A stretch of 64,000 nucleotides of DNA from Puniceicoccaceae bacterium (GTDB lineage: Bacteria; Verrucomicrobiota; Verrucomicrobiia; Opitutales; JAFGAQ01). Within the stretch, counting starts at the first letter, position 1; each line of letters opens with the position of its first letter. The notes under the pieces are model-generated. The model did not search any database and was not told the origin of the DNA. It was given only the letters and a program-made list of their open reading frames with translations. Below are positions 63,587 through 64,000 of this stretch, one piece after another. The stretch covers positions 1 to 64,000 of the forward strand of contig JANQOQ010000014.1 of NCBI GenBank assembly GCA_028285755.1, given 5' to 3'. The translations under genes and the position numbers were made by a program.

Positions 63587-63929
63587 ATTGCTGGGTTAGT
63601 GGTAGGTTTAGTTAAGTTCTTTTAGTTTGAGCGGGTAGTCCAAATTCAGGTTATTCGCCGCAATCTATCCTCTGGTGCACAACCGCAGTGTGCATCGGAT
63701 GCGCGCAGCAGTTACGTATGTTCATACGCGCCTTTACGCTTACCTTGCAGCCCGTGGTTCTGATCCTTTTCAAAGCACTTCCATTCATAGATGTGGCTTA
63801 TTCGGTATACATGCGAGGTATACTGTGGGCTCTCGCTACAGTCACGTATGTTTATACGCTCCTTTGCGATCGCCTTGTAGCCCTCACATCTCAAGCTCGC
63901 CACATCCTTCATAAATCTGCGAAGATATG
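63567..63929 (+). repeat. Structured intergenic element, composite copy R5
   Basis: Outer arms TGAAGGGTGTGG (63567-63578) and CCACATCCTTCA (63900-63911) pair with one G.T. Inner arms GGATAGATTGC (63581-63591) and GCAATCTATCC (63660-63670) are perfect around 68 nt. Two core hairpins occur: CGTAT-GTTC-ATACG (63715-63728) and CGTAT-GTTT-ATACG (63845-63858), because a ~130-bp module shared with R4b is inserted. Arm-to-arm 345 bp. The left arms overlap the end of nrfA. Confidence 0.87.
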
Positions 63930-63956
63930 GGTGGGAGATGTATGACTTTTGGGGCA

Positions 63957-63986
63957 CAAAAAAGGGCCTGTGGTGAGACAGGCCCT
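63957..63986 (-). terminator. Intrinsic terminator for a leftward gene beyond the window
   Basis: AGGGCCTGT (63963-63971) pairs with ACAGGCCCT (63978-63986) around a 6-nt loop. The A-run at 63957-63963 becomes a T-tract on the minus strand, so it most likely ends a gene entering from the right. Confidence 0.82.
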
Positions 63987-64000
63987 GGGTTTGGGTCTTA

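Noticed and set aside
56465-63929. Structured elements as integron attC sites
   Set aside because: No RYYYAAC/GTTRRRY core pair at the ends, lengths are too large, genes between them are in both orientations and of ordinary size, and the recombinase at 19-1005 is not an integron type.
56465-63929. Structured elements as simple MITEs with terminal inverted repeats
   Set aside because: A conserved tail (CTACGAA then a GAA-N2-TTC palindrome) continues beyond the right outer arm, and no consistent target-site duplication flanks the arms.
61215-63945. Short frames inside the structured elements (61215-61481, 63675-63945, 57652-57951) with related peptides
   Set aside because: The similarity comes from the DNA repeat itself; frames are broken in other copies and lack start signals, so they are not proteins.
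1-64000. CRISPR array, rRNA, tRNA or prophage structural genes
   Set aside because: No regularly spaced short repeats, no conserved rRNA text, no tRNA fold and no phage structural motifs were seen on either strand.

Overview
The window reads as chromosome of a polysaccharide-degrading member of the Verrucomicrobiota, most likely an Opitutae/Puniceicoccaceae-type marine lineage. This is inference from content: a TonB receptor whose mature N-terminus has the 'LSPFVI ... GYLATSTLAGSRL' style common in that class, FecI/FecR-type regulation, many secreted glycosidases, a sulfatase, Tat-exported Gfo/Idh/MocA oxidoreductases and sugar isomerases, ThuA and DUF1080 proteins. Start codons are often not preceded by a clear Shine-Dalgarno. 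No rRNA, tRNA or CRISPR array was seen.

Layout. 1-10.2 kb is visibly AT-rich and carries a tyrosine recombinase at its left end, then an ECF sigma / FecR / STN-TonB receptor / Tat-exported pyruvyl-transferase-like operon, a BLUF-like protein and a soluble histidine-kinase-like ATPase. 10.2-23.2 kb is a rightward run for plant or algal polysaccharide use: FkbM methyltransferase, GH29 fucosidase, LarA-type racemase, GH26 mannanase, a beta-propeller glycosidase, a GH9-like enzyme, a secreted FAD oxidoreductase and a secreted ADP-ribosylglycohydrolase-like protein. 23.3-27.9 kb is a zinc-starvation locus: two COG0523 GTPases, a Zur-type Fur protein, a HisI paralogue and FolE2, with two matching 15-bp operators. 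28.1-32.2 kb holds a HEAT-repeat protein, a Gfo/Idh/MocA protein and a ThuA-isomerase fusion. 32.3-37.9 kb is a leftward envelope redox block (lipoprotein with a CxxC tail, TlpA, DUF3570-like barrel, a large thioredoxin-fold repeat protein) followed by an ECF sigma/anti-sigma pair. 38-56.5 kb returns to sugar catabolism (isomerase, esterase, GH78-like, DUF1080, aldo/keto reductase, GMC oxidoreductase plus gluconate-dehydrogenase subunit 3, BNR-4, propeller glycosidase, ThuA, sulfatase, ROK kinase), interrupted by short AT-rich orphan genes. 56.5-64 kb carries small orphans, a VOC protein, a GT-C-like membrane protein, a fasciclin protein and the NrfHA nitrite reductase.

How the genes fit together: the receptor operon senses and imports an oligosaccharide or chelate. 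The secreted hydrolases, esterase and sulfatase release sugars. The oxidoreductases, DUF1080, ThuA, isomerase and ROK proteins suggest oxidation (probably keto-sugar chemistry), hydrolysis, isomerisation and phosphorylation. NrfHA gives respiratory ammonification. The zinc locus swaps zinc enzymes for zinc-sparing ones when zinc is low.

The standout is not a protein. Between 56.4 kb and the end of the window there are at least five same-orientation copies of a 213-217 bp intergenic element (one enlarged to 345 bp) with two nested inverted repeats and an internal 5-bp tetraloop hairpin. All of these stems change in a compensatory way between copies, while a 61-68 nt loop keeps its length but not its sequence. 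That is the signature of a selected folded structure (RNA or single-stranded DNA), and I do not recognise the family.
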